The notes below the pieces were generated by a model. It ran no database searches and had not been told where the DNA came from. It saw only the letters and a program-made list of their open reading frames with translations. 34,645 nt of DNA from Verrucomicrobiia bacterium (GTDB lineage: Bacteria; Verrucomicrobiota; Verrucomicrobiia; Verrucomicrobiales; DEV007). Each line of letters starts with the position of its first letter. The first letter of the stretch is position 1. The stretch spans positions 1-34,645 of the forward strand of contig JAUIGT010000003.1 of NCBI GenBank assembly GCA_030432615.1, written 5' to 3'. Shown in pieces: positions 9,112 through 17,920 of the stretch. The translations under genes were made by a program, and so were the position numbers.

Positions 9112-10293
9112 ATGAAATCTCGCTTCCTCGCTCTCCTCGTCCTCGCCAGCCTCACTCCGGTCGCCTTCGCCGAGCCGAGCGCGGAGCAACTGGCCAAGTG
9201 GCTGAAACGCTTTCCCCAGGCCGATGCGAATCAAGATGGGGTGCTGTCGGTCGAAGAAGCGACGCGCTTTCGCGATCAACTCACCGGAAAGGATCCCCGG
9301 AAGGGAGGCGCACCGCGCGCCTTCGACGTCGACCCCGGCTGGGACGCGGACACCTTTCCCGCGCATGCCGCCTGCTATCGTTCTCCCGAGGAGATCAAGG
9401 CGCTCTTCGGCGGCAAGGTCACCTCCTTTCCCAAGCCCGCGAACGGCGCCCTGCGCATCGTCGGCACCGGTCACAGTTTCATGGGACCGGGTTACAACGC
9501 CCTGCCGAAAATCACCGAGGCTGCCGGCTTCACGCAACCGCTCCTGACCCACACGGGTGGTGGCATCACTGGCAGCGCCCGCTACAAGTGGGAGCAGGAG
9601 AACGGCATCTTCCAGTTCGACGGCAAACCGGAACCCAAGCTGCTGGCGTCCATCGCCAACGCCGAATGGGACGCCATGATGTGGGGCCCGTATTTCAATG
9701 ATCGCCCCGAATACTACCGCTGCTGGATCGAGTTCTGCCTGAAATACCACCCCGACATGACCTTCTACCTCTCCGATGCCTGGCCGCAGCTGGTGCAGCT
9801 CGAGGAGATCCCGAAGTCCGAGGACGAGCTGAGCGCGGAGAAGATCGCCGCCATGGGACGGGAGAAGAACGCCATCTACGGCGAGGTCGTCAATGCGCTG
9901 AACGAGGACTATCCCGGCAAAGTCTTCGTCCTCCCGACCTCCGATGCCATGGTGCTTGCCGCCGAGCGCTGGCATCGCGGCGCACTGCCCGGCGTCGAGG
10001 GACTTCACCGCGTCCTCGGAGGAAAGGAGCGTTCCCTCTGGCGGGATCAGCTCGGCCACCTCGGCCCCGGCTTCGACCGGCTTGAGGGCTACGTTTTCTA
10101 CGCCACCCTCTACGGTAAGTCGCCGGAGCTGATCGAGGGCGACATCGCTTTTGGCCGGGAAAAGAACAGCGGCGGAGAGAAGTTTCCCAGCCCCGAGCTG
10201 GATCGGGTCTTCCGCCAGATCGCCTGGGAGGCCGTGATCGGGAATCCGCTTTCCGGGGTGAAAGACGAAAACGGCGACGGCATCGGCGATTGA
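9112..10293 (+). CDS. Secreted EF-hand protein with SGNH-hydrolase-like domain
   Basis: 393 aa; signal peptide MKSRFLALLVLASLTPVAFA; EF-hand DANQDGVLSVEEA; LRIVGTGHSFMGPGYNALPKI resembles an SGNH block I-like motif. Confidence 0.75.
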   Translation: MKSRFLALLVLASLTPVAFAEPSAEQLAKWLKRFPQADANQDGVLSVEEATRFRDQLTGKDPRKGGAPRAFDVDPGWDADTFPAHAACYRSPEEIKALFGGKVTSFPKPANGALRIVGTGHSFMGPGYNALPKITEAAGFTQPLLTHTGGGITGSARYKWEQENGIFQFDGKPEPKLLASIANAEWDAMMWGPYFNDRPEYYRCWIEFCLKYHPDMTFYLSDAWPQLVQLEEIPKSEDELSAEKIAAMGREKNAIYGEVVNALNEDYPGKVFVLPTSDAMVLAAERWHRGALPGVEGLHRVLGGKERSLWRDQLGHLGPGFDRLEGYVFYATLYGKSPELIEGDIAFGREKNSGGEKFPSPELDRVFRQIAWEAVIGNPLSGVKDENGDGIGD

Positions 10294-10297
10294 GATC

Positions 10298-10349
10298 GGA
10301 GCGCGACGATCCGTCGTCGCCTCACGGGGAGAGCGGGAGTCTCGCCCGG
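10298..10349 (+). repeat. Paired 3'-intergenic palindromic repeat, copy 1 (A 10298-10320, B 10331-10349)
   Basis: A: GGAGCGCGACGATCCGTCGTCGC (stem GCGACGA/TCGTCGC). B: GAGCGGGAGTCTCGCCCGG. Confidence 0.8.
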
Positions 10350-10369
10350 TGATTCCCCAACCAGGCTCG

Positions 10370-11536
10370 CTACTTTTCCCCCAACGTCCGCGCAAAGAAC
10401 GCCTTCATCGCCGGGCCCGTCTGATCGCGGTGCTGCGTGAAGACCCCGTGGCCGGCTCCCTCGATGCGGAGATACTCCACATCCTTCGCTCCGGCTTTCT
10501 TCAAGGCCTCCACGAAGGCATCGCCGTGCCGGACATTGACGGTCCCGTCCGCGGTTCCGTGGATGAGGAAAAACGGAGGGGCATCCTCGCGAACGTGGGT
10601 GATCGGCGAACTGAGTTTCGCCAATTCCGCCGAATCGTATTTCTCGTTCACGAACTTCGTGTCTCCACCGCGCGGCCGGGGGAACAGCGAGAAATCCGTC
10701 GGCGTCGCCGAGGCGCACACCGCCTGCAGCGCGCTCGACTGATCCTGCCACGGACCATCGCCCTCCAGCCCCGCCTCCGGCCCGGCCAGTCCGAGCATCG
10801 CGACCAGGTGCGCCCCCGCCGAATTTCCGTAACCGCCGATGCGATCGGGATCGACCCCGTATTCCTCCGCGTGAGCGCGAAACCACCTGACCGCGCATTT
10901 CACGTCCTCGATGCAGGCCGGAAACGGTGCCTCGGTGATGAGCCGGTAGTTGATCGTGATGCACACATAGCCCTCCTGCGCATACTCCACCGCCCCCTGG
11001 AAAAAGGTGCCCCGGCCCTTGTCTCCGCTCCGCCAGCCGCCGCCGTGGATGAAAACGATTCCCGGTCGCGGCGCGTCCGCCGGTTCCTTCGGCATCACGA
11101 GATCGAGTTTCCACGCCTCGCTTTCGTCGCCGTCGCGATAGGCGAGATCGCGCAGGATCGTGACATCGTCCGGCACCGCGCCGCCGGATTCCATTCCCGG
11201 GCGATTCCGGTTCGGCATTTCGCGATTGGCGTTTGCGCCATTGCCCCCACGCCGCTCGGCCAGGCGCAGCGCGATCGCCTTCAATTCCTCGCCGTCGAGC
11301 ATCCCGTCCGCATTGGCATCGTTCTGGTCGAAAAATCGGGCCATCAGCCCGCTGGTCTCCGACCTGGCCAACTTTCCATCACCGTTCGCATCCATCTGCT
11401 GGAGCCAACGGGCCGGGACATTCGAACCACCCGACGGCTTTCCGGAGTTCTCTTCGGCGCTGGAAAACGCCATCGCCCCCAGGAAAGTCACCGCAAAACC
11501 CATCAGGAGCGGATAGCGCAATCTACCGAAAGTCAT
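10370..11536 (-). CDS. EF-hand containing alpha/beta hydrolase (BD-FAE / HSL-type esterase-like)
   Basis: VFIHGGGWRSGDKG oxyanion motif, GGYGNSAGAHL nucleophile elbow, FFLIHGTADGTVN, GAGHGVF; EF hands DANGDGKLARSE and DANADGMLDGEE. Start at internal Met (MTFGRLRYPLL) at 11536 preferred over track start 11548. Confidence 0.87.
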   Translation of the reverse strand: MTFGRLRYPLLMGFAVTFLGAMAFSSAEENSGKPSGGSNVPARWLQQMDANGDGKLARSETSGLMARFFDQNDANADGMLDGEELKAIALRLAERRGGNGANANREMPNRNRPGMESGGAVPDDVTILRDLAYRDGDESEAWKLDLVMPKEPADAPRPGIVFIHGGGWRSGDKGRGTFFQGAVEYAQEGYVCITINYRLITEAPFPACIEDVKCAVRWFRAHAEEYGVDPDRIGGYGNSAGAHLVAMLGLAGPEAGLEGDGPWQDQSSALQAVCASATPTDFSLFPRPRGGDTKFVNEKYDSAELAKLSSPITHVREDAPPFFLIHGTADGTVNVRHGDAFVEALKKAGAKDVEYLRIEGAGHGVFTQHRDQTGPAMKAFFARTLGEK

Positions 11537-11701
11537 GAATCGAACCAACCCCGGGTGTCCCGGGAGGTTTCGAAAACGCCTCCTCCCACCCTGTCAGGTC
11601 CCGGACTCTACCCTCTTTGTTCCCGTCGCCGGGAATGCCGGGATCATCGTCAGCCCCTTGCCTCGGATTGGTTCTGGCCGGAAGTTGGCGGAAGGATGTC
11701 G

Positions 11702-14700
11702 ATGTCGTCTTTCTCCGCTCCCGCCTCTTCCGATGCCGACTCCGCCACCCCCGATCCGGCCGAGGCGGCGGTCGCGTTGGCGGAGCGACTGTTGCGGGAG
11801 TCGCTGGAGGCGATGACCGCGGATGAAGAAGCCCGCATGGCCAGGGTGGCCGACCTTATCGGACATCCGGACGCGAAACGTTTCAGCCTGGCGATGACGG
11901 ATCGACTCGGTCGATCGCGCGATGCCTCGCGAATGGCGCGGGCGTGGCGGGAATGGATCGACCGACTCGGAAAGGCGGAGGGATTTTCCTGGTTCGATCG
12001 CCTGCAACTGCGGCTCGGCGCTTTCGGATCGCGCCTGCTTCCGGGCCCGGTGATGGCGGCGGTGCGGCACCGGTTGCGGTCGGAGAGCCGGGACGTGATT
12101 CTCGACGCCGATGACGCCGCGCTCTCGCGCTACCTGGAGAAACGGCGCGAGGCGGGGGCGCGGGTGAACCTGAACCAACTCGGAGAAGCGGTCCTCGGCG
12201 AGGAGGAAGCGCGCAATCGCAGTGAGGCCTTGCTGCGGCTCCTAGAGCGGGACGATGTCGATTACGTGTCGGTGAAAATCTCGGCGCTCTTCAGCCAGAT
12301 CCATCTCGTGGCCTGGGAGAAAAGCCTGTCGGAGATCAAGGATCGGCTCCGTCCCGTGTTTCGCGCGGCGCGCGATCGGGGAAAATTCGTGAATCTCGAC
12401 ATGGAGGAATACCGGGACCTGGAACTGACCGCCCGCGCGTTCCGTGAACTATTGGATGAGAGTGAGTTCCATGACTTTTGCGCAGGAATGGTTTTACAGG
12501 CTTATCTGCCCGATTCCCTGGCCGTACAGCGGGAATTGACCGAATGGGCACGGAATCGCCACGCGCGGGGCGGGGCGCCGGTGAAGCTGCGGCTGGTGAA
12601 GGGCGCCAACCTGGCGATGGAACGGGTGGAGGCCGAGATGCACGGCTGGCACCCGGCTCCGCACCGGAGCAAGCACGAGACCGACGCGGCCTTCAAGCGC
12701 ATGCTGGAGTTCGCCTGTCGTCCCGAAAACGCCGAAGCGGTCCAGGTCGGCGTGGGCAGTCACAACCTCTTCGACGTGGCCCTCGCCCTGGTCCTCCGCG
12801 CGCGGGCTGGAGTGACCGATTTCGTGGAGATCGAGATGCTGGAAGGGATGGCCCCGCCGCAGTCGCGCGCGGTCCAGCGGGAGGCCGGCGCCCTGCTCTA
12901 CTACGCCCCGATCGTCAAGCGCGAGGACTTCGGCAGCGCGCTCGCCTACCTGATTCGCCGGCTCGACGAGAACACCGCGCCCGGAAACTTCCTGGCCAGT
13001 CTCTTTTCCCTGCGGCCGGGATCCGAGGCCTGGATCGAACAGCGCGACCGATTCCTCGCCGCCTGGCGGAATCGCGACACGATCCGGGAGGAATCCCGGC
13101 GCGCCACCCTGCCCGATCGGCCCGACGACGGATTTTCCAACGAACCGGACACCGACTGGACCCAGGCCGGGAACCGGCGGTTGCTCTCGCTGGCGAAAGC
13201 GGATCCGGATCACCCCCCGGCGGCGGGTTCGGAGGAAATCGAGCGCGCCCTGGCCGCGGCGACGGCGGCGCAGGCCGGGTGGGAGCGCCGCGGCGAAAGC
13301 GAACGGGCCTCCCTCCTCCGCGCCGCGGCGGAACAACTGGCGCGGACCCGATTCGAGACCATCGCCCTGATGCGGGACGAGGGAAAGAAGGCCCCGATGG
13401 AGGCCGACGCCGAGGTGTCGGAAGCGATCGATTTTGCCCGCTACTACGCCGAAACCACGCCGATACCCGAGGCACTGCAGGCCGAGGCGCTGGGAACGGT
13501 GGTGGTGACGCCGCCGTGGAATTTCCCTTTCGCCATTCCCTGCGGCGGCGTGCTGGCGGCCCTGGCGGCGGGGAACGCGGTGATCCTGAAGCCGGCACCG
13601 GAGAGCGTGCGCATCGGCTGGTGGCTGGTTCGCCAGCTGTGGAAAGCGGGAATTCCCCGCGAAGTGCTCCACTTCGTGGCCTGCGAGGACGGCGTCACGG
13701 GCCGGAAGCTGATCGAGGATTCCCGCACCGCCGCCGTCATCCTGACCGGCGCCTACGCCACGGCCCGGAAATTCCGGGAATGGCGTCCGTCGTTGAAATT
13801 GTTCGCCGAGACCAGCGGCAAGAACGCCCTCGTGGTCACCGCCCTGGCCGATCGCGAACTGGCGGCGAAGGACCTGGTGCAGTCGGCTTTCGGCCACACC
13901 GGCCAGAAATGTTCCGCCGCCAGCCTGGGCATCCTGGAGGCGGAAGTCTACGACGACCCCGTGTTTCGCCGGCAGTTGCGCGACGCGGCCGCCAGTCTCG
14001 CCGTGGGCGGAGCCGACGATTCCCGCAGTCGGGTGACCCCGCTGGTGCAGCCCCCGGGCGAAGACCTGCGCCGTGCCCTGACAACGCTGGACGATGGCGA
14101 GGAGTGGCTGCTGGAGCCGCGAGTCTCGGAGAACGATCCCCTGCTCTGGTCCCCCGGGATCAAACTCGGGGTGCGGCCCGGTTCGTGGTTTCACCGGACG
14201 GAGTGTTTCGGCCCGGTCCTCGGACTGATGCGGGCGCGGGATCTCGATCATGCCATCGAGCTGCAGAATGCGGTCGATTTCGGGCTCACCGCCGGCCTGC
14301 ATTCGCTGGACGAGAGTGAGATCGCCCGCTGGAAAGCCCGGGTCGAGGCCGGGAATCTCTACATCAATCGCGGCATCACCGGCGCCATCGTGCGTCGCCA
14401 GCCCTTCGGCGGCTGGAAGCGGAGCAGCATCGGCCCCGGCGCCAAGGCGGGTGGTCCGAACTACGTGAACCAGTTTCGAAGGCTGCGGGATCGCGAGCCG
14501 CGATCGATCGAGGCGGTGCGGACCTCCTACGAACGGGCGTGGCGAGAGCATTTCTCGATCGCTCACGATCCGAGCGGGCTGCGCTGCGAACGAAACGAAT
14601 TCCGCTATCGGCCGGCGCGCGGGGTGTTGTTGCGACTGAACGGCAACGAGGAGGACGAGCTGTCGACCGAACGAGCCCGGTTGGCGGCTGAGATCTGCGG

Positions 14701-14965
14701 CGTGCCGCTGACGATCAGCCGCGAGTCGGAGGAAAGCGCGGCCGACCTCGCGGCAAGGCTGCCGGAGATCGCCGGAGCGCTCGAATTTCTCCGCACGACC
14801 GGCCAGGCGCCGAGCGGTGAATTGCTGCGCGCCGCCGCCGAGCACGACCTGAACTGGATCGACGCCCCCGTGGTGGCCGAGGGACGCGTGGAATTGACCC
14901 GTTGGACGCGCGAACAGAGCGTCACCGAGACGCGCCATCGCTACGGAAACGTGATCGCCGACTGA
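11702..14965 (+). CDS. putA: Bifunctional proline dehydrogenase / L-glutamate gamma-semialdehyde dehydrogenase (PutA-type, no N-terminal DNA-binding domain)
   Basis: PRODH motifs VKLRLVKGANLAMERVEAEMHGW and VQVGVGSHNLFDVALAL; ALDH motifs TPPWNFPFAIPCGG, FAETSGKNALVV, GHTGQKCSAASLG, INRGITGAIVRRQPFGGWKRSSIGPGAKAGGPNY. Start chosen at ATG 11702 behind GGAAGG; 11696 also possible. Confidence 0.93.
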   Translation: MSSFSAPASSDADSATPDPAEAAVALAERLLRESLEAMTADEEARMARVADLIGHPDAKRFSLAMTDRLGRSRDASRMARAWREWIDRLGKAEGFSWFDRLQLRLGAFGSRLLPGPVMAAVRHRLRSESRDVILDADDAALSRYLEKRREAGARVNLNQLGEAVLGEEEARNRSEALLRLLERDDVDYVSVKISALFSQIHLVAWEKSLSEIKDRLRPVFRAARDRGKFVNLDMEEYRDLELTARAFRELLDESEFHDFCAGMVLQAYLPDSLAVQRELTEWARNRHARGGAPVKLRLVKGANLAMERVEAEMHGWHPAPHRSKHETDAAFKRMLEFACRPENAEAVQVGVGSHNLFDVALALVLRARAGVTDFVEIEMLEGMAPPQSRAVQREAGALLYYAPIVKREDFGSALAYLIRRLDENTAPGNFLASLFSLRPGSEAWIEQRDRFLAAWRNRDTIREESRRATLPDRPDDGFSNEPDTDWTQAGNRRLLSLAKADPDHPPAAGSEEIERALAAATAAQAGWERRGESERASLLRAAAEQLARTRFETIALMRDEGKKAPMEADAEVSEAIDFARYYAETTPIPEALQAEALGTVVVTPPWNFPFAIPCGGVLAALAAGNAVILKPAPESVRIGWWLVRQLWKAGIPREVLHFVACEDGVTGRKLIEDSRTAAVILTGAYATARKFREWRPSLKLFAETSGKNALVVTALADRELAAKDLVQSAFGHTGQKCSAASLGILEAEVYDDPVFRRQLRDAAASLAVGGADDSRSRVTPLVQPPGEDLRRALTTLDDGEEWLLEPRVSENDPLLWSPGIKLGVRPGSWFHRTECFGPVLGLMRARDLDHAIELQNAVDFGLTAGLHSLDESEIARWKARVEAGNLYINRGITGAIVRRQPFGGWKRSSIGPGAKAGGPNYVNQFRRLRDREPRSIEAVRTSYERAWREHFSIAHDPSGLRCERNEFRYRPARGVLLRLNGNEEDELSTERARLAAEICGVPLTISRESEESAADLAARLPEIAGALEFLRTTGQAPSGELLRAAAEHDLNWIDAPVVAEGRVELTRWTREQSVTETRHRYGNVIAD

Positions 14966-14980
14966 GGCACCCTCTCACTG

Positions 14981-15042
14981 GGAGCGCGGGCGTCTCGCCC
15001 GCCCCACGGCCAGCGCCACGGAGCGCGACCATCCCTGGTCGC
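14981..15042 (+). repeat. Paired 3'-intergenic palindromic repeat, copy 2 (B 14981-15002, A 15020-15042)
   Basis: B: GGAGCGCGGGCGTCTCGCCCGC (stem GCGGGCG/CGCCCGC). A: GGAGCGCGACCATCCCTGGTCGC (stem GCGACCA/TGGTCGC). Confidence 0.85.
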
Positions 15043-15067
15043 ATCCGATCGACTGGGGCGAGCAGTT

Positions 15068-16903
15068 TCACTCCCGCGGCAGGGAGACCGATTCGGCATA
15101 GTCCAGTTCGCCGGTGTTGCCGTCGTAGTATTGGAACACGACCTGGGGATGCGGATAGGCCACCCAGCGTTCGCCGCCGAGTTTCTTGGGCATGTTGAAG
15201 ACGTTGTTCACCTGGACGACGGCGTAGTGCGGGTAGAGCCGCTCGAGCCGATCGAGATCGGGCAGGATGTAGCTGCTCCAGCGGATGTCGCATTCGCGCG
15301 GGCCGAACTGGAATTTCCCGGTCGCCGGACGGTCCATCTCGTCGTTGAAAGGCACGTGATTGACGCTGTTGTGCGGCCCGCAGCAGAACTCCCAGATGCG
15401 GTCGGTGATCTTGATGGCGAAACTGTTGTGCAGGTCGCCGGTCATCACGAAGACGGGCTTGCCGATCTTTTCCCATTCGGAAATGAGCAATTCGCGTTCG
15501 TCGAAGAAAGCGGTCCAGGCTTCCTCCTTGTTGCCGGCGGCCTCGAAGCCGCCCGCGCCGCTGTGGGGAATCATGAAGGGCACGGTCGAGACCACGAAGA
15601 AGAAGTCGGCGTCGCTGTTCTTCATCGAGTCCAGCAACCACTCGCGCTGCGGCTTGCCGAGCATGGAGATGCCCTTCTTGTCGCGCTCGGTGATGTCGTG
15701 CATGTCGCGGGCGCCGCGGGTGTCGAGCAGGTAGAACTCGCAGTTGCTGACGCGAAAGTGGGCGTAACTGCGGCGGCCGATGGAGTAGGTCACGGTGTCG
15801 GTCGCCTTGGCGGGCATGTGGAGGCGGAGGGTGTGCGGATCGACGACCTCGACGATGTCGTAGACGAACGAGTTGGGATGCCCGAGTTCGGTGGCGTCGT
15901 ACTTCAGGTCGTTCACCCCGGCCTCGGCCGTGCCCCAGTGGACGTGAAGGTTGAGCATCTCGTCCAGCGGCAACTGGGTGAAATCGGTGTCCTCGTCGAC
16001 GAGCAGGTCGCTCCCCTCCTCCATCTGGCCGCGGGAAACGTGGATCTCGTGATCGAACTCGGTCGGATTCGCCCAGCCGAGGTAGTCGTAGAAAGCCTCG
16101 GTCCCGATGTCGCGAAACACCGCCCGCCGATCGCGGCGCCCGGCGGTGGCCGCGCCCCAGATGTCGTTGACCAGCTCGTGATCGTCGAAGGTGAAGTAGC
16201 TGGGCACGTGGCGATGCCATTTCGCCAGGGAAACGCCCCGCTCCAGGTAGAGTCGGTAGTTTTCCCAGACCCCGACGACGGAGGGCATCAGCTCCACGTT
16301 GCGCGGCACCTGCGCGATCCCCTGCGCCAGGCGCCAGGCTTCGACGGGATACGCGCGCAGTTCCTCGTAGAGCCAGTCGCCGTTCATGATGTGGAAATGC
16401 GTCCGGTCGGCCCAGTCGCGGTTGAGGTTCTCGTAGGTGCGGATGCGATGACCGTTGCCGTGAAGCGGGTTCTGGTTGGCGCAGGAACCGATCTGGAACC
16501 GGAAGTTGAAGAGGCCTCTCGGATTGTGTTCCGCGTTCTTCACTTTCTCCGAATCCGGCAGCGTGAGAAACGATCCCGGCAGCCCGTGGGGCCGGTCGTT
16601 GACCCAGACCTGGTAGTGGTAACGTTGGTCGCCCTCGAGCCCCTCGAGCGTGACCGTTCCCGTGTTGTCATCCTCGATCCGGGTCACGCCGGCCTCCGAT
16701 TCCTGATCGAGCGCGTCTTCCCGCGTGCCGTAGCGCACCCGGAACTCTCCCGGGTCCGAGGTTCGCGCCCAGACCTCGACGCTGTGCGAAGTCGGGTTTC
16801 CCAGCATGGGCCCGTGGGTCAGGCGAATGGGATCGCGCTCCGCGAGCGCGGTGGCCACCAGGCCGAGGAGGGTGAGGACCACGAGGGAGAATCGTTTCTG
16901 CAT
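15068..16903 (-). CDS. PhoD-like alkaline phosphatase / phosphodiesterase family protein
   Basis: Signal peptide MQKRFSLVVLTLLGLVATALA; fibronectin-like N-domain; HIMNGDWLYEE, FTFDDHELVNDIWG, FYLLDTRGARD, PVFVMTGDLHNSFA metal-site motifs of the PhoD family. Confidence 0.87.
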   Translation of the reverse strand: MQKRFSLVVLTLLGLVATALAERDPIRLTHGPMLGNPTSHSVEVWARTSDPGEFRVRYGTREDALDQESEAGVTRIEDDNTGTVTLEGLEGDQRYHYQVWVNDRPHGLPGSFLTLPDSEKVKNAEHNPRGLFNFRFQIGSCANQNPLHGNGHRIRTYENLNRDWADRTHFHIMNGDWLYEELRAYPVEAWRLAQGIAQVPRNVELMPSVVGVWENYRLYLERGVSLAKWHRHVPSYFTFDDHELVNDIWGAATAGRRDRRAVFRDIGTEAFYDYLGWANPTEFDHEIHVSRGQMEEGSDLLVDEDTDFTQLPLDEMLNLHVHWGTAEAGVNDLKYDATELGHPNSFVYDIVEVVDPHTLRLHMPAKATDTVTYSIGRRSYAHFRVSNCEFYLLDTRGARDMHDITERDKKGISMLGKPQREWLLDSMKNSDADFFFVVSTVPFMIPHSGAGGFEAAGNKEEAWTAFFDERELLISEWEKIGKPVFVMTGDLHNSFAIKITDRIWEFCCGPHNSVNHVPFNDEMDRPATGKFQFGPRECDIRWSSYILPDLDRLERLYPHYAVVQVNNVFNMPKKLGGERWVAYPHPQVVFQYYDGNTGELDYAESVSLPRE

Positions 16904-17147
16904 GGCCCGATGGAACCTTGTGCCCGACCGATTGTCAATGCGCGCCCCCGCCGAACCGCCCGCTCGATCTGCCCATGCAAGTTGAGCAACTCCCTTCGCG
17001 CGACCCTTGCGTTGCGCATGAAACACCCGCTACGGGAGCCTGGGGAAACCTCCTCAAGTCCCTCACCATCAGCGCCCTGATCATTGTGGCACCCTCCCTG
17101 CGACTCTGGAATGCCGACAATCAACCTCAAAACAGAAAGGTAAACTT

Positions 17148-17309
17148 ATGATCAGTTGGGCAATCATCTTCTTCATCGTCGGTCTCATCGCCGTGGCTCT
17201 CGGCTTCGGCGGCGTCGGCGGACTCGCCATGAACATCGGCTGGATCCTCCTGGCCATCGGCGTGGTGCTCTTCATCGTTCACGCCATCTCCGGCCGGCGA
17301 ACGGCCTGA
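17148..17309 (+). CDS. DUF1328 / YtjA (UPF0391)-like small membrane protein
   Basis: Absent from ORF track (53 aa): MISWAIIFFIVGLIAVALGFGGVGGLAMNIGWILLAIGVVLFIVHAISGRRTA; AAGG upstream of ATG; followed by a strong hairpin plus T-rich tract. Confidence 0.87.
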   Translation: MISWAIIFFIVGLIAVALGFGGVGGLAMNIGWILLAIGVVLFIVHAISGRRTA

Positions 17310-17337
17310 GCCAGGCGAGACGAAAATCCCCCCATCC

Positions 17338-17373
17338 AAGAGAACCCAGCCCCAGCGGCTGGGTTCTTTTCTT
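17338..17373 (+). terminator. Rho-independent terminator downstream of the DUF1328 gene
   Basis: GAACCCAGCC-CCAGC-GGCTGGGTTC perfect 10-bp stem (17342-17351 / 17357-17366) followed by TTTTCTTT. Confidence 0.87.
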
Positions 17374-17413
17374 TCCGAAATCCGCTTCTACCTTGCTCTA
17401 CGGCATCCATCCC

Positions 17414-17689
17414 ATGAACTCCACCAACACGACCACCACCGCCTCCTCCGGAAACGCCACCTTCAGCGTGGCCTCGCTCATCGCCATCGTCGCCGCCATC
17501 GGCAGTTTCATGACCGGCGCGATCGGCGGCCTGCTGCTCGCCATAGTCGCCATCATCGCCGGCCTGGTCGGCGTCATCATCGCCCTGTCTCCGTCCAAGC
17601 GGGGCGGGATCGCCAGCACCCTGGCGGTGCTCGCCGGCGGCATCGGTATCGTGGCGGCCGTCATCAAGGCGCTGATGTGGATCTTCTGA
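17414..17689 (+). CDS. Small hydrophobic membrane protein, unknown function
   Basis: 91 aa MNSTNTTTTASSGNATFSVASLIAIVAAIGSFMTGAIGGLLLAIVAIIAGLVGVIIALSPSKRGGIASTLAVLAGGIGIVAAVIKALMWIF; about three hydrophobic segments. Internal ATG of the track ORF 17156..17689. Confidence 0.7.
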   Translation: MNSTNTTTTASSGNATFSVASLIAIVAAIGSFMTGAIGGLLLAIVAIIAGLVGVIIALSPSKRGGIASTLAVLAGGIGIVAAVIKALMWIF

Positions 17690-17920
17690 AGACGCAGGCC
17701 AGAACTGCGGGCGGAGCGGTCGCCGCGTCACGCCATCTTTGACCAGTGGGTTTTCTCCCTTGTCATCCCGAGTGAGCCTGCGAACCGAGGGATCTCCCGC
17801 CTTCCAGCAACAGGCGCCCCCTTACCCAACGCGTCACCACACTCCCGCCCCGTCCGCGACGGCGCGAGCGCCAAGCGATTCCTTTCCCTCCAGCCGTCTC
17901 GCCCCCTGATCGCACCTGAT

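Noticed and set aside
10349-11701. Long N-terminal extension of the putA ORF
   Set aside because: The extension lies antisense to the EF-hand hydrolase gene; PutA homology and a GGAAGG site begin near 11696-11702.
12494-14938. 814-codon antisense ORF opposite putA
   Set aside because: Antisense shadow of putA; no recognisable domain.
15131-17080. 649-codon plus-strand ORF opposite the PhoD-like gene
   Set aside because: Antisense shadow with V/E/D/H/G-rich composition.
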